NCBI GenBank assembly: GCA_934875675.1
Contig: CAKXIK010000003.1
Span: 22,837 to 86,836 of the forward strand
Reading direction: 5' to 3'
Source of the DNA: an uncultured bacterium
GTDB taxonomy: Bacteria; Bacillota; Clostridia; Oscillospirales; Acutalibacteraceae
Length of the DNA stretch: 64,000 nucleotides
The position numbers and the translations under genes are program-made. Within the stretch, counting starts at the first letter, position 1; every line of letters starts with the position of its first letter. Below, piece by piece: positions 51,522 through 58,931 of the stretch. A model generated the notes under the pieces. That model saw nothing but the letters and a program-made list of their open reading frames with translations, did not search any database and was not told where the DNA came from.

Positions 51522-53120
51522 ATGATTACTGTCTCCAATGTGAGTGTCAATTTTAACGGAACAGAACTTTTTTCCCATGTTGATTTAAAATTTACACCGG
51601 GCAACTGCTATGGCATTATCGGTGCAAACGGTGCGGGAAAGTCAACTTTTTTGAGAGTGCTTTCCGGTGAGCTGGATTCCACCACCGGCGAGGTGATCTA
51701 CGGCGAAAAAGACCGTCTTTCCGTGCTCAAGCAGGATCACTTTGCCTATAATGAATTTACGGTACTGGACACCGTGATTCAGGGCAATCCCCGCCTTTAT
51801 GAGATCATGCAGCAAAAGGAAGTGCTCTATGCCAAAGAGGATTTTTCCGAGACAGATGGTGAATTGGCTGCAGAACTGGAAGGCGAGTTTGCCGAACTCA
51901 ATGGCTGGGATGCCGAAACCGATGCTGCGCGGCTTTTGGCAGGGCTCGGTGTGGACAGCAGCCTGCTTTCTGACCGCATGGCAACGCTGCGCGATAATGA
52001 CAAGGTGAAGGTTTTGTTGGCGCAGGCGTTGTTTGGTCAGCCGGATATTATTCTGCTCGACGAACCGACCAACCATCTCGATCTGAAATCGATCGATTGG
52101 CTGGAGGAATTTTTGATCGACTATCCCGGAACTGTACTGGTAGTTTCGCATGACCGACGTTTCCTCAATGATGTGTGTACCCATATCATCGATATTGATT
52201 ACACCAAAATTCGCGATTATGTGGGCAACTATGATTTCTGGTATGAATCCAGCCAGCTGATGCAGCGCATGCTTCGGGATCAAAACCGCAAGGCAGAAGA
52301 TAAAATCCGTGAGCTCCAGAACTTTATTGCACGATTTGCTGCCAATAAGTCAAAATCCCGGCAGGCAACCTCGCGAAAAAAACTGCTGGACAAGCTCACC
52401 GTAGAAGAATTGCCCGCTTCCTCCCGTCGGTATCCGTTTGTTGGGTTTTCACCCGATCGTGAACCCGGCAAGGAGATTCTTACCGTGACCGATTTGTGTG
52501 CTTCTGCAGAGGGAACCCAAGTGGTTAAAAACGTTTCGTTCCGAGTGAACCGCGGAGATAAAATCGCTTTTATTGCGGAAAATGAAATGGCAGTTACAGC
52601 ACTGTTTTCGGTGCTGATGGGAGAAAGCGAAGCCGATTCCGGCAGCTTTTCGTGGGGCGTCAGCACGACACAATCGTATTTCCCCAAGGACAATTCAGCT
52701 TATTTTAATGATTGTGAGCTTTCAATTCTCGATTGGTTGCGTCAGTATTCCAAAGACACCACCGATACCTATCTGCGTGGATTTTTGGGGAGAATGCTCT
52801 TTTCCGGAGAGGATGTGTTCAAACCGGTCAATGTGCTTTCCGGTGGGGAACGCGTTCGCTGCATGCTTTCCCGCATGATGATGTTCGGATCCAATGTGTT
52901 GGTGCTGGATCAGCCTACGAACCATCTCGATCTGGAATCCATCACCGCAGTGAATAATGGAATGATTGATTTTAAAGGTATTTTGCTGTTCACTTCGCGC
53001 GATCACGAGTTTATTCAGACCATTGCCAACCGTGTCATTGAGCTGACACCGGACGGAATGATTGACCGTGCCGGAACGTATGACGAATATATTGAATGGA
53101 AAAATGCACAGGCAAACTGA
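51522..53120 (+). CDS. ABC-F family ATPase with one degenerate ATP site
   Basis: ABC-F proteins act on the ribosome as translation factors or protect it from antibiotics. The 532-residue protein has two ATPase domains and no membrane segments. The first has intact Walker A (GANGAGKST) and Walker B (LLDEPTNHLD); its signature is replaced by RDNDKVKV. The second has signature LSGGERVR, but its Walker A reads AENEMAVTALF (no Lys) and Walker B LDQPTNHLD (Gln for Glu). So one composite ATP site is complete and the other is degenerate. It resembles the YkpA/YbiT subgroup. ATG 51522 follows CGGAGGAAA. Confidence 0.85.
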   Translation: MITVSNVSVNFNGTELFSHVDLKFTPGNCYGIIGANGAGKSTFLRVLSGELDSTTGEVIYGEKDRLSVLKQDHFAYNEFTVLDTVIQGNPRLYEIMQQKEVLYAKEDFSETDGELAAELEGEFAELNGWDAETDAARLLAGLGVDSSLLSDRMATLRDNDKVKVLLAQALFGQPDIILLDEPTNHLDLKSIDWLEEFLIDYPGTVLVVSHDRRFLNDVCTHIIDIDYTKIRDYVGNYDFWYESSQLMQRMLRDQNRKAEDKIRELQNFIARFAANKSKSRQATSRKKLLDKLTVEELPASSRRYPFVGFSPDREPGKEILTVTDLCASAEGTQVVKNVSFRVNRGDKIAFIAENEMAVTALFSVLMGESEADSGSFSWGVSTTQSYFPKDNSAYFNDCELSILDWLRQYSKDTTDTYLRGFLGRMLFSGEDVFKPVNVLSGGERVRCMLSRMMMFGSNVLVLDQPTNHLDLESITAVNNGMIDFKGILLFTSRDHEFIQTIANRVIELTPDGMIDRAGTYDEYIEWKNAQAN

Positions 53121-53123
53121 TCT

Positions 53124-53516
53124 TTATTTTTCAGATTTGCGCAGACCGCGAGCCATCCATGCGCCGATTCCCATGGCGGGAATTGCAAGCAGGGCCCAGA
53201 GCAGTGAAAAAAGAGGACAGATTTGCCCCCTAAAATTGCCGCGTCGGTCCGAATAATCCCACACATTATGTTTGCGGTTAAACAGCAGCCCGAAAACAAG
53301 CTCTACGCCTGTAATGATTGCCGAGCCCGCGAGACAACGCAGCACCGTTCCGGCACGGTGAAGAAAATCATTGCAAATGCGCTGAATGAGCAAAAAGCAG
53401 GTACCGCCTGCCAAAAACATGGAAAAATACGTTCTCCCGCGGGAAATCAGTTCCAGGGAAGCGTATGTTCCTGCGCCAAAGAGAAAAAATAAGAGTGGAT
53501 GTTTCATTTTTTTCAT
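53124..53516 (-). CDS. Small CmpB-like membrane protein
   Basis: A 130-residue membrane protein with the motif VWDYSDRRGNFRGQICPLFSL, like the longer relative at 50.4 kb (WDYS-x(4)-N-x(2)-G-x(2)-C). It has about four helices and only the minimal domain. It is convergent with the ABC-F gene, ending four bases after its stop. The start at 53516 follows GAAAGG. Function unknown. Confidence 0.7.
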   Translation of the reverse strand: MKKMKHPLLFFLFGAGTYASLELISRGRTYFSMFLAGGTCFLLIQRICNDFLHRAGTVLRCLAGSAIITGVELVFGLLFNRKHNVWDYSDRRGNFRGQICPLFSLLWALLAIPAMGIGAWMARGLRKSEK

Positions 53517-53638
53517 TTCAAGCAGCCTTTCTGTTATCTGTTGTTTGTATTTTTCATGTGTATTTTGCAAAACGGATCTGTTTGAGCCCGGGAGATAGAA
53601 CGCTGAAAGTGGTTTGCTGCTCTTATTCTTTGCAAAAA

Positions 53639-53681
53639 GAACACGGAATATCGGAAAAAAACCGATATTCCGTGCTTTTTT
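53639..53681. terminator. Bidirectional terminator upstream of the small CmpB-like gene
   Basis: CACGGAATATCGG (53642-53654) pairs with its complement (53662-53674), with A-run and T-run on the two sides. It ends the leftward amidase gene. Confidence 0.88.
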
Positions 53682-53708
53682 GTGAAGAGAAAATACGCGG
53701 TTACCCGA

Positions 53709-54317
53709 TTAGCCCACAGAACTTCCGTTATATTTCTTTTTCAGATATGCGATATTTTCCTCGGAGTCCGGGCGATAGCTGCGTCCGAAATATTCCAGAA
53801 TTCCTTTTGCTATCGCAACGCCGATCTGATAAATATTATTGATAATGAACTGCGAATCCTCGGGATTATCGTGGAATGCTACCTCCACCAATACGGCAGG
53901 TGCTTTGGTGCGCCGCAGCTCGTAGTAACCCTTGCCGTTAAATGCGGTATAGCCTTCCTTGACGCCAAGACCTTGTGCGGGGGAAATTGCTTGCAGCTGA
54001 TCATAGATATCGTTCGCCAAACGTTCGCTGTCGGAACCGAATTTGTGCACATATACTTCCGGTCCGCGCGCTTTTCCGCTGGCCGAAGCGTTGGAATGAA
54101 TCGCAACGTGGATCTTTGGAGCAATCGAATTAGATTGTGCCACGATTTCCTGCAGCGTTTGAGAGGGCTCGTTGCGAACCAGTGTAAGGCCGTTGCGGTC
54201 CAGCTCATATGCAACAATGTCGGCAATTTGGTTCATACGCTGCTCTTCCGTTCCGTAATTTCCGTAGCCAACATTCCAGTCCTGAACAGAAGGCGAAAGA
54301 TAAACATCGGTTGCCAT
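53709..54317 (-). CDS. N-acetylmuramoyl-L-alanine amidase (Amidase_3)
   Basis: Cleaves the bond between muramic acid and the peptide of peptidoglycan. The 202-residue protein has the Amidase_3 motifs: an IHVAIHSNAS segment with a zinc His, the catalytic VEVAFHDNPED region with Glu, and an N-terminal YLSPSVQDWNVGYGNYGTEE stretch that replaces the usual GHGG motif start. No signal peptide is visible, so it may be released by lysis, anchored or moved by another system. AAAGGAAG precedes the ATG by about 11 bases. Its upstream gap holds a GTGAC/GTCAC dyad. Confidence 0.85.
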   Translation of the reverse strand: MATDVYLSPSVQDWNVGYGNYGTEEQRMNQIADIVAYELDRNGLTLVRNEPSQTLQEIVAQSNSIAPKIHVAIHSNASASGKARGPEVYVHKFGSDSERLANDIYDQLQAISPAQGLGVKEGYTAFNGKGYYELRRTKAPAVLVEVAFHDNPEDSQFIINNIYQIGVAIAKGILEYFGRSYRPDSEENIAYLKKKYNGSSVG

Positions 54318-54613
54318 GGAGTATCACACTTCCTTTCAAAATTGGACGGCAAAAAAGTCTGCCCCGCAGCATGATATGCCCGCTGAAGGCAAAGGGTTCC
54401 CCAGGTCAGCGAAAATGCGTGGCAAAGAATATTGGTAATTGTGACGAAATAGTCACTTTTGTCTTATCTGTTTTACACCTTGAAATCTAAGTTGATTTCG
54501 GATATCATTAAATATATTTATTGATTTTGTTTCAGCGACCGTTTTTTTGTGCATTTTGTGCCTTTTAATGGTCAAATATGGTACGACTGTGCGATAGAAA
54601 GGCGGTGATTCGG
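54318..54613. other. AT-rich intergenic region before the DUF4358-like gene
   Basis: About 296 bases between divergent genes. It contains the dyad listed separately and no recognised gene, terminator or clear promoter box pair. Confidence 0.45.
54441..54456. promoter_or_regulatory. Possible operator dyad GTGAC-N6-GTCAC
   Basis: Perfect five-base arms separated by GAAATA, reminiscent of Crp/Fnr-type sites, in the gap between the amidase and the DUF4358-like gene. Whether the Crp/Fnr protein of this window binds it is speculative. Confidence 0.35.
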
Positions 54614-55189
54614 ATGAAATTTCATAAAGGTGCTAAAATCCTCAAAACGATTTTGATTGTATTTTGCTCTGCGTTTTTGTTGTGCGGCGGTTTTGTTGTT
54701 TATGAATATTTGTGGGGAACCATGAATAGCAGGGGAATGATCGTTGAATCGGATCTTTATGAAATTACCACCAGCGGAGACATTCATTTGTCAGGTCCGG
54801 TGGATGCCCATCAGGCAGCATCCAGTATCACCAGAAGAATTATTGACGGCGCAATGATCGAAATTGACTGGAACCAGCTGGAGAGCAATTACGGAATCAA
54901 GAGTAACGAGTGTGAATCCTGCTCGGTCTTTTTAGCGCAAAAAGATACCTCGGCATTTGAAATTGCAGTGTTTCAGGTTTCCACTCCCGAGCAGAAAGAG
55001 AAGGTTTTGCAGGCGATTCAGCGCCGGAAGATTCAAAAGCTCGCAAGCTTCAAGGAACTGAATCAGGCGGAATATTCTTTGGTGCAGCAGGCAGTGATCG
55101 GGCAGCAGGATGATTTTTTGCTGTTTGCTATCTGCAAAACACCGCAAAAAGCGCTGGATATTTTTCGTGAAGTTGTAAAAGGGAGTTGA
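54614..55189 (+). CDS. DUF4358-like exported protein
   Basis: A 191-residue protein with an N-terminal signal/anchor helix (ILKTILIVFCSAFLLCGGFVVYEYL) and a soluble domain that resembles DUF4358 (FEIAVFQVSTPEQKEKVLQA, then EYSLVQQAVIG-type motif). ATG 54614 follows AAAGGCGGTGA. The tRNA-Gly promoter overlaps its stop codon. The family is uncharacterised. Confidence 0.65.
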   Translation: MKFHKGAKILKTILIVFCSAFLLCGGFVVYEYLWGTMNSRGMIVESDLYEITTSGDIHLSGPVDAHQAASSITRRIIDGAMIEIDWNQLESNYGIKSNECESCSVFLAQKDTSAFEIAVFQVSTPEQKEKVLQAIQRRKIQKLASFKELNQAEYSLVQQAVIGQQDDFLLFAICKTPQKALDIFREVVKGS

Positions 55190-55214
55190 AATTTTCCTCG
55201 CAATGTGATATACT
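55186..55214 (+). promoter_or_regulatory. tRNA-Gly promoter
   Basis: TTGAAA (55186-55191) and TATACT (55209-55214), 17 bp apart, overlapping the preceding stop codon; the tRNA begins 12 bases later. Confidence 0.75.
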
Positions 55215-55226
55215 AGCTTTCGTCGC

Positions 55227-55300
55227 GCGGGTATAATTCATTGGTAGAATGCGACCTTCCCAAGGTTGATAGGTGGGTTCGATTCCCATTACCCGCTCCA
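55227..55300 (+). tRNA. tRNA-Gly, anticodon CCC
   Basis: Folds as a complete cloverleaf: acceptor GCGGGTA/TACCCGC, D-stem ATTC/GAAT, anticodon stem CGACC/GGTTG with loop TTCCCAA (anticodon CCC), T-stem GTGGG/CCCAT with loop TTCGATT, and encoded CCA end. It reads GGG codons. It is transcribed from its own promoter and closed by a strong terminator. Confidence 0.94.
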
Positions 55301-55305
55301 GACGC

Positions 55306-55351
55306 AAAGCCCATAATCTTGCCGAAAATAGCAAGATTATGGGCTTTCTTT
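55306..55351 (+). terminator. Terminator of tRNA-Gly
   Basis: AAAGCCCATAATCTTGC pairs perfectly with its complement around an eight-base loop, followed by TTTCTTT. Confidence 0.92.
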
Positions 55352-55599
55352 CGTTTGAAAACATCATGCCGTATGATGGAAAGCGGTCAAAAATTAAAGT
55401 AAAACGCATTCTGGTGGCATTAATTGTTTCAAATACTGAAATATATAGGCAATGATTGCAATGCACCGGGTATTATGATATTTTTCAATCACGATTCCTG
55501 TGAATCAACATTGAAAAACAACGGGCTTTGGAGTAAAATAAATAAAAACAATCATACTGGCAGATGCCATCGTGATTTTTGAAGGGAGTGATCTTGAGC

Positions 55600-56184
55600 A
55601 TGGATGAACAGATCTGCAATGCGGAGCTTTTTGCAAAGCGCTGTGAACAGCTGCGGCAGCATGTGGCCGAGCTGCAAAACTCGTTCTCGGTGCCAAAGAT
55701 TTCGCCCGTGCAAAAGATTGATTACAGCAGACTTGGCCAAGAGGCAGATCGGCCCCAACGGCAGAATGAGCGGGATAAACGGCGTGTAGAACAGTCCGCA
55801 CAAGCGGCGGATAGTGTCAAAGCTTTTTTGGAACAGCTTCGGCTGCAGTATCAGGAACGGATGGAGATTGAACGGCGCGAAGAGGCAAAGCGGGCGGCAG
55901 TGGCAATTTTGCGCGAGGAAAAGCGCAAAAAGGATGAAGCCGCGCAAATTGAACGCGAACAAGAAGCAGTGAAGGCTCAAGAAGAAGAGACAGCGCGGAG
56001 AGAGGCTCTGGAAAAACAGGCAGCGTTTGCGCGAGAAGAAGCCGAAAAAAATGAAAAGGCAGAACAACGGCTTAAAAGCTTTTATCAAGAGCTGGACTGC
56101 CTCGCAAAACCTTTGGAACGGATGCAGGTAATTCCGGAACCAGAATCAATAACAGGATCGGACAAGGAAAGGACGAATGATTGA
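55600..56184 (+). CDS. Charged coiled-coil protein, unknown
   Basis: A 194-residue protein dominated by a coiled coil of Glu/Arg/Lys/Ala residues (from about 80 to 165), preceded by a helical head. ATG 55600 is the conservative start; TTG 55594 lies closer to the GGGAG site and is equally possible. Its stop shares a base with the start of the fumarase-type gene, so the two are translated together. No family recognised. Confidence 0.6.
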   Translation: MDEQICNAELFAKRCEQLRQHVAELQNSFSVPKISPVQKIDYSRLGQEADRPQRQNERDKRRVEQSAQAADSVKAFLEQLRLQYQERMEIERREEAKRAAVAILREEKRKKDEAAQIEREQEAVKAQEEETARREALEKQAAFAREEAEKNEKAEQRLKSFYQELDCLAKPLERMQVIPEPESITGSDKERTND

Positions 56185-56711
56185 TGGAACGCAAAAAGTT
56201 TGACGTTGCAAATGCAGCAGATGAGGCAAAAACATTAAAAGCCGGGGAAATGATTTTACTTTCCGGAGTCGTATACACCGCGCGGGATGCTGCACATAAA
56301 CGCATGATGGCGCTTTTGGATGAGGGAAAGGAGCTTCCGTTTCCAATGAGGGGAGCTGCTATTTACTATGCGGGACCAACCCCCGCACCGGAAGGAATGC
56401 CGATTGGTTCCTGCGGACCAACGACTTCCGGACGCATGGATCCCTTTGCACCGCGCCTTCTTGATCTGGGACTCAGCGTTATGATCGGCAAGGGCAATCG
56501 GTCGCAGGCAGTTGTGGATGCGATGAAACGCAACGGAGCAGTTTATTTGTGCGCCATCGGCGGAGCAGGTGCTTTGGCAGCCAAAGCAGTAAAAAGCTGC
56601 GAAGTAATTGCGTTTGAGGATCTTGGCTGTGAATCGGTCAAGCGGCTGCAGGTGGAGGATTTTCCGCTTATTGTTGCAATTGATGCAGAAGGAAATTCGA
56701 TTTTTGCCTGA
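56184..56711 (+). CDS. Class I fumarate hydratase-type beta subunit
   Basis: The 175-residue protein matches the C-terminal (beta) part of class I fumarases and tartrate dehydratases: LSGVVYTARDAAHKRM, GPTTSGRMDPFAPRLLDLG and MIGKGNRS are family hallmarks. It normally pairs with an alpha subunit holding the iron-sulfur cluster. No alpha gene is adjacent; instead a coiled-coil protein precedes it. It could partner with an alpha subunit elsewhere, or have a different role. Confidence 0.8.
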   Translation: MERKKFDVANAADEAKTLKAGEMILLSGVVYTARDAAHKRMMALLDEGKELPFPMRGAAIYYAGPTPAPEGMPIGSCGPTTSGRMDPFAPRLLDLGLSVMIGKGNRSQAVVDAMKRNGAVYLCAIGGAGALAAKAVKSCEVIAFEDLGCESVKRLQVEDFPLIVAIDAEGNSIFA

Positions 56712-56730
56712 TTTTAATTTGTGCAATCGG

Positions 56731-56778
56731 AAAAAAGGCGCTGTTGCAGATGTGTATAACATCCGCAACAGCGCTTTG
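56731..56778. terminator. Terminator after the fumarase-type gene
   Basis: GGCGCTGTTGC-type stem pairs with GCAACAGCGCT around a loop, with flanking A-run and T-stretch; serves convergent transcription with the leftward ABC permease gene. Confidence 0.8.
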
Positions 56779-56800
56779 CATTGTTGTTATGTGGCTTGGG

Positions 56801-57412
56801 TTAACATTTCTTATGCTCATAGATATAAATGGAAATCAGTGCGGAAAGGATAAACAACACCAACGCAATTACAGGCAACAGGGAAGCAATCAGCTGGAGC
56901 CTTGCAGTATCCTGCAACAAGGGTGTAAGGGAATTGCCGCACAAACTAACTGCAAAAACAAACAGTGCAATCAACACGAAAAAGATCAGGCGGCCTTTTT
57001 CCACACCGAGGCGATACATCAACGGCAGATTGACGGCAAGCAGTATAATAGACAGACAGAGTCCCGTCAGCAGGGAAAACCAGAAGGAGCCGTCGTCTGC
57101 CTGATGAAAAACCATCGTCTGAATCCCGTAGCCAACGATGGAAAGTGCGGTGGCAAATACAACACCCATCAGCCCGATTATATATTTGCTCAAAACGATA
57201 AAAGCGGGCGGGTACGGCATCATTACGGCGAGGGAATTCCATTTGCACTGTTCATCATATGCCAATGTTGTGATAGGAAGCATGGCGGCATAAACCACCG
57301 CAAAAACAGAAACCGAAAAGTTTGGAATCAATGCAAAACACACGATCAGAAGCAAAAAAAACTTGAGCTGCTTGGTGATGGTGTAAAAATCTTTGAGCAG
57401 TAACCCTTTCAT
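56801..57412 (-). CDS. ABC-2 type permease
   Basis: A 203-residue membrane protein with about six helices, of the ABC-2 exporter kind, encoded directly downstream of an ABC ATPase and a GntR regulator. The substrate is unknown. It begins MKGLLLKDFYTITKQLKFFL, typical for ABC-2 subunits, and has no signature motif beyond hydrophobic pattern. Confidence 0.78.
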   Translation of the reverse strand: MKGLLLKDFYTITKQLKFFLLLIVCFALIPNFSVSVFAVVYAAMLPITTLAYDEQCKWNSLAVMMPYPPAFIVLSKYIIGLMGVVFATALSIVGYGIQTMVFHQADDGSFWFSLLTGLCLSIILLAVNLPLMYRLGVEKGRLIFFVLIALFVFAVSLCGNSLTPLLQDTARLQLIASLLPVIALVLFILSALISIYIYEHKKC

Positions 57413-57486
57413 AAAATGAACATACCCTTTCTGCCGCGACGGTCAATGGTAAGATCGGTTTGGCACAAAATAGAATTTTTTACGGT

Positions 57487-58323
57487 TTATTGTTTAGAAA
57501 GCAGAAGCATAATTTCTTCCACATCCGCGCGTTCGGGCCGCAGAGCGGGGGAAACGAGTGCCTGCTTGACCAATACTTCGATTCCGTATTCAGAACGGCG
57601 CTGCCCACAGATTGCCTCCGGCGGAATAACTTCTAACCCCTGGGCGTTGCAGCGAATGATTCCATAGACATCACTCAGGGCGTCTTTTTCTTCGCAAAAA
57701 ATTAATTTTCCGCGGTGTAAAAATGCAATGTAATCGCAAAGCTTTTCCAAATCACTCACAATATGTGAGGAAATCAGGATGGAATGTGTTTCGTCCCGGG
57801 TAAAATCATAGAATAAATCAAGAATCTCGTCACGAACCATGGGGTCAAGTCCGCTGGTTGCCTCATCAAGCACCAGCAGTTTTGGATTATGGGAAAGTGC
57901 TGCAGCAATCGCAAGCTTCATTTTCATACCACGGGAATATTCCTTGAACGGTTTTGATTCCGGCAATGAAAATTTGCGGAGCAATTGATGGTACTGCTCA
58001 CCATTCCAGTTTTGATAGCTGTTTTGCAAAACCTTGTTGAGCTGGCGGGCGGTGATTGTTTCGGGGTAATATGCTTCATCCAGAACAACGCCGATCTCCT
58101 CTTTGGTTTGGTTAAAGCCATTGCGATTGTCGCGACCTAAAACGTAGACTTCGCCGCTGTCGCGGTTCACGGCATTCATCAGCACGCGGATCAGCGTGCT
58201 TTTTCCGGCACCGTTTTCGCCAACCAATCCCATAATGCTGCCTGCCGGTAATGTCAGATTGATATCCTGCAAAGAAAATCCAGGGTAGGCTTTATTTACA
58301 TGATGAAGCTCCAATGCATTCAT
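57487..58323 (-). CDS. ABC transporter ATPase (YtrB-like)
   Basis: The 278-residue ATPase has Walker A GENGAGKST, signature YSRGMKMKLAIAAAL (variant of LSGGQ), Walker B LLVLDEATSGLD and switch His in ISSHIVSDLEKL. The RGM signature and EATSGLD are typical of ABC-2 exporter ATPases of the YtrB type. It lies between the GntR regulator and the permease in one leftward operon. Confidence 0.9.
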   Translation of the reverse strand: MNALELHHVNKAYPGFSLQDINLTLPAGSIMGLVGENGAGKSTLIRVLMNAVNRDSGEVYVLGRDNRNGFNQTKEEIGVVLDEAYYPETITARQLNKVLQNSYQNWNGEQYHQLLRKFSLPESKPFKEYSRGMKMKLAIAAALSHNPKLLVLDEATSGLDPMVRDEILDLFYDFTRDETHSILISSHIVSDLEKLCDYIAFLHRGKLIFCEEKDALSDVYGIIRCNAQGLEVIPPEAICGQRRSEYGIEVLVKQALVSPALRPERADVEEIMLLLSKQ

Positions 58324-58370
58324 GGTAGCAATTCATTCCTTTCCATCTCTCAAAATTCAGCGTGATCGGG

Positions 58371-58763
58371 TTATAATCCATTCGTATCTTTTTCGTTTTC
58401 CAAAAGCAGACGCAAGGTATCCAGAAGTTCTTTTTTGCTCAATCCACAGGTGGTGGCGAGCGCGATACACTCCTGCAGCGACAGCTCAATTTTCTTTAGA
58501 TGTTCTTCCCGAATCAGCTCTACATTGCGGGGGGCAACAAAGGAACCCTTGCCCGCAACGGTGTAAAGATAACCTTCCTGCTCCAGTTCATCATAGGCGC
58601 GCTTTGTTGTAATTACGCTGATGCGCAGATCCTTGGCGAGCGCCCGGATGGAGGGCAGAGGATCATCGGCATGTAAAACGCCGGAGATAATCTGATCCTT
58701 GATCTGTCTGGAGATTTGCTCGTAGATTGGCTGTGTGCTCGTGTTGCGCAGAATAATTTCCAT
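58371..58763 (-). CDS. GntR-family regulator (YtrA-like)
   Basis: A 130-residue regulator with an N-terminal GntR winged HTH (YEQISRQIKDQIISG, PSIRALAKDLRISVITTKRAYDELE) and a short helical C-terminal part without a ligand-binding domain, which is the YtrA subfamily layout. It heads the ABC exporter operon and probably represses it by binding the TATAC-rich region upstream. GAGGTGAG precedes the start. Confidence 0.88.
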   Translation of the reverse strand: MEIILRNTSTQPIYEQISRQIKDQIISGVLHADDPLPSIRALAKDLRISVITTKRAYDELEQEGYLYTVAGKGSFVAPRNVELIREEHLKKIELSLQECIALATTCGLSKKELLDTLRLLLENEKDTNGL

Positions 58764-58780
58764 TTGCTCACCTCTATCTG

Positions 58781-58817
58781 TATATATACAGTATACACAG
58801 TATAAACAGATTGTCAA
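58781..58817 (-). promoter_or_regulatory. Promoter/operator of the GntR-ABC operon
   Basis: On the minus strand TTGACA (58817-58812), 16-bp spacer, TATACT (58795-58790). Repeats of the TATAC/GTATA type, including a CTGTATATATACAG palindrome, overlap the promoter and are a likely binding site for the GntR protein. Confidence 0.6.
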
Positions 58818-58887
58818 GTGTTTTGTATGGTCTGCAAAAATAGTCCATAAAATTTGCTGATTAGGGCAGCAGAAAAGTGAACCCTGT

Positions 58888-58896
58888 GGTACAATA
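58888..58896 (+). promoter_or_regulatory. Extended -10 promoter of cca
   Basis: TG-G-TACAAT at 58888-58896, 35 bases before the start codon; no clear -35. Confidence 0.45.
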
Positions 58897-58931
58897 AAAG
58901 AAAAGCCGTACGGCGAGGAAGGAGCAATCCT

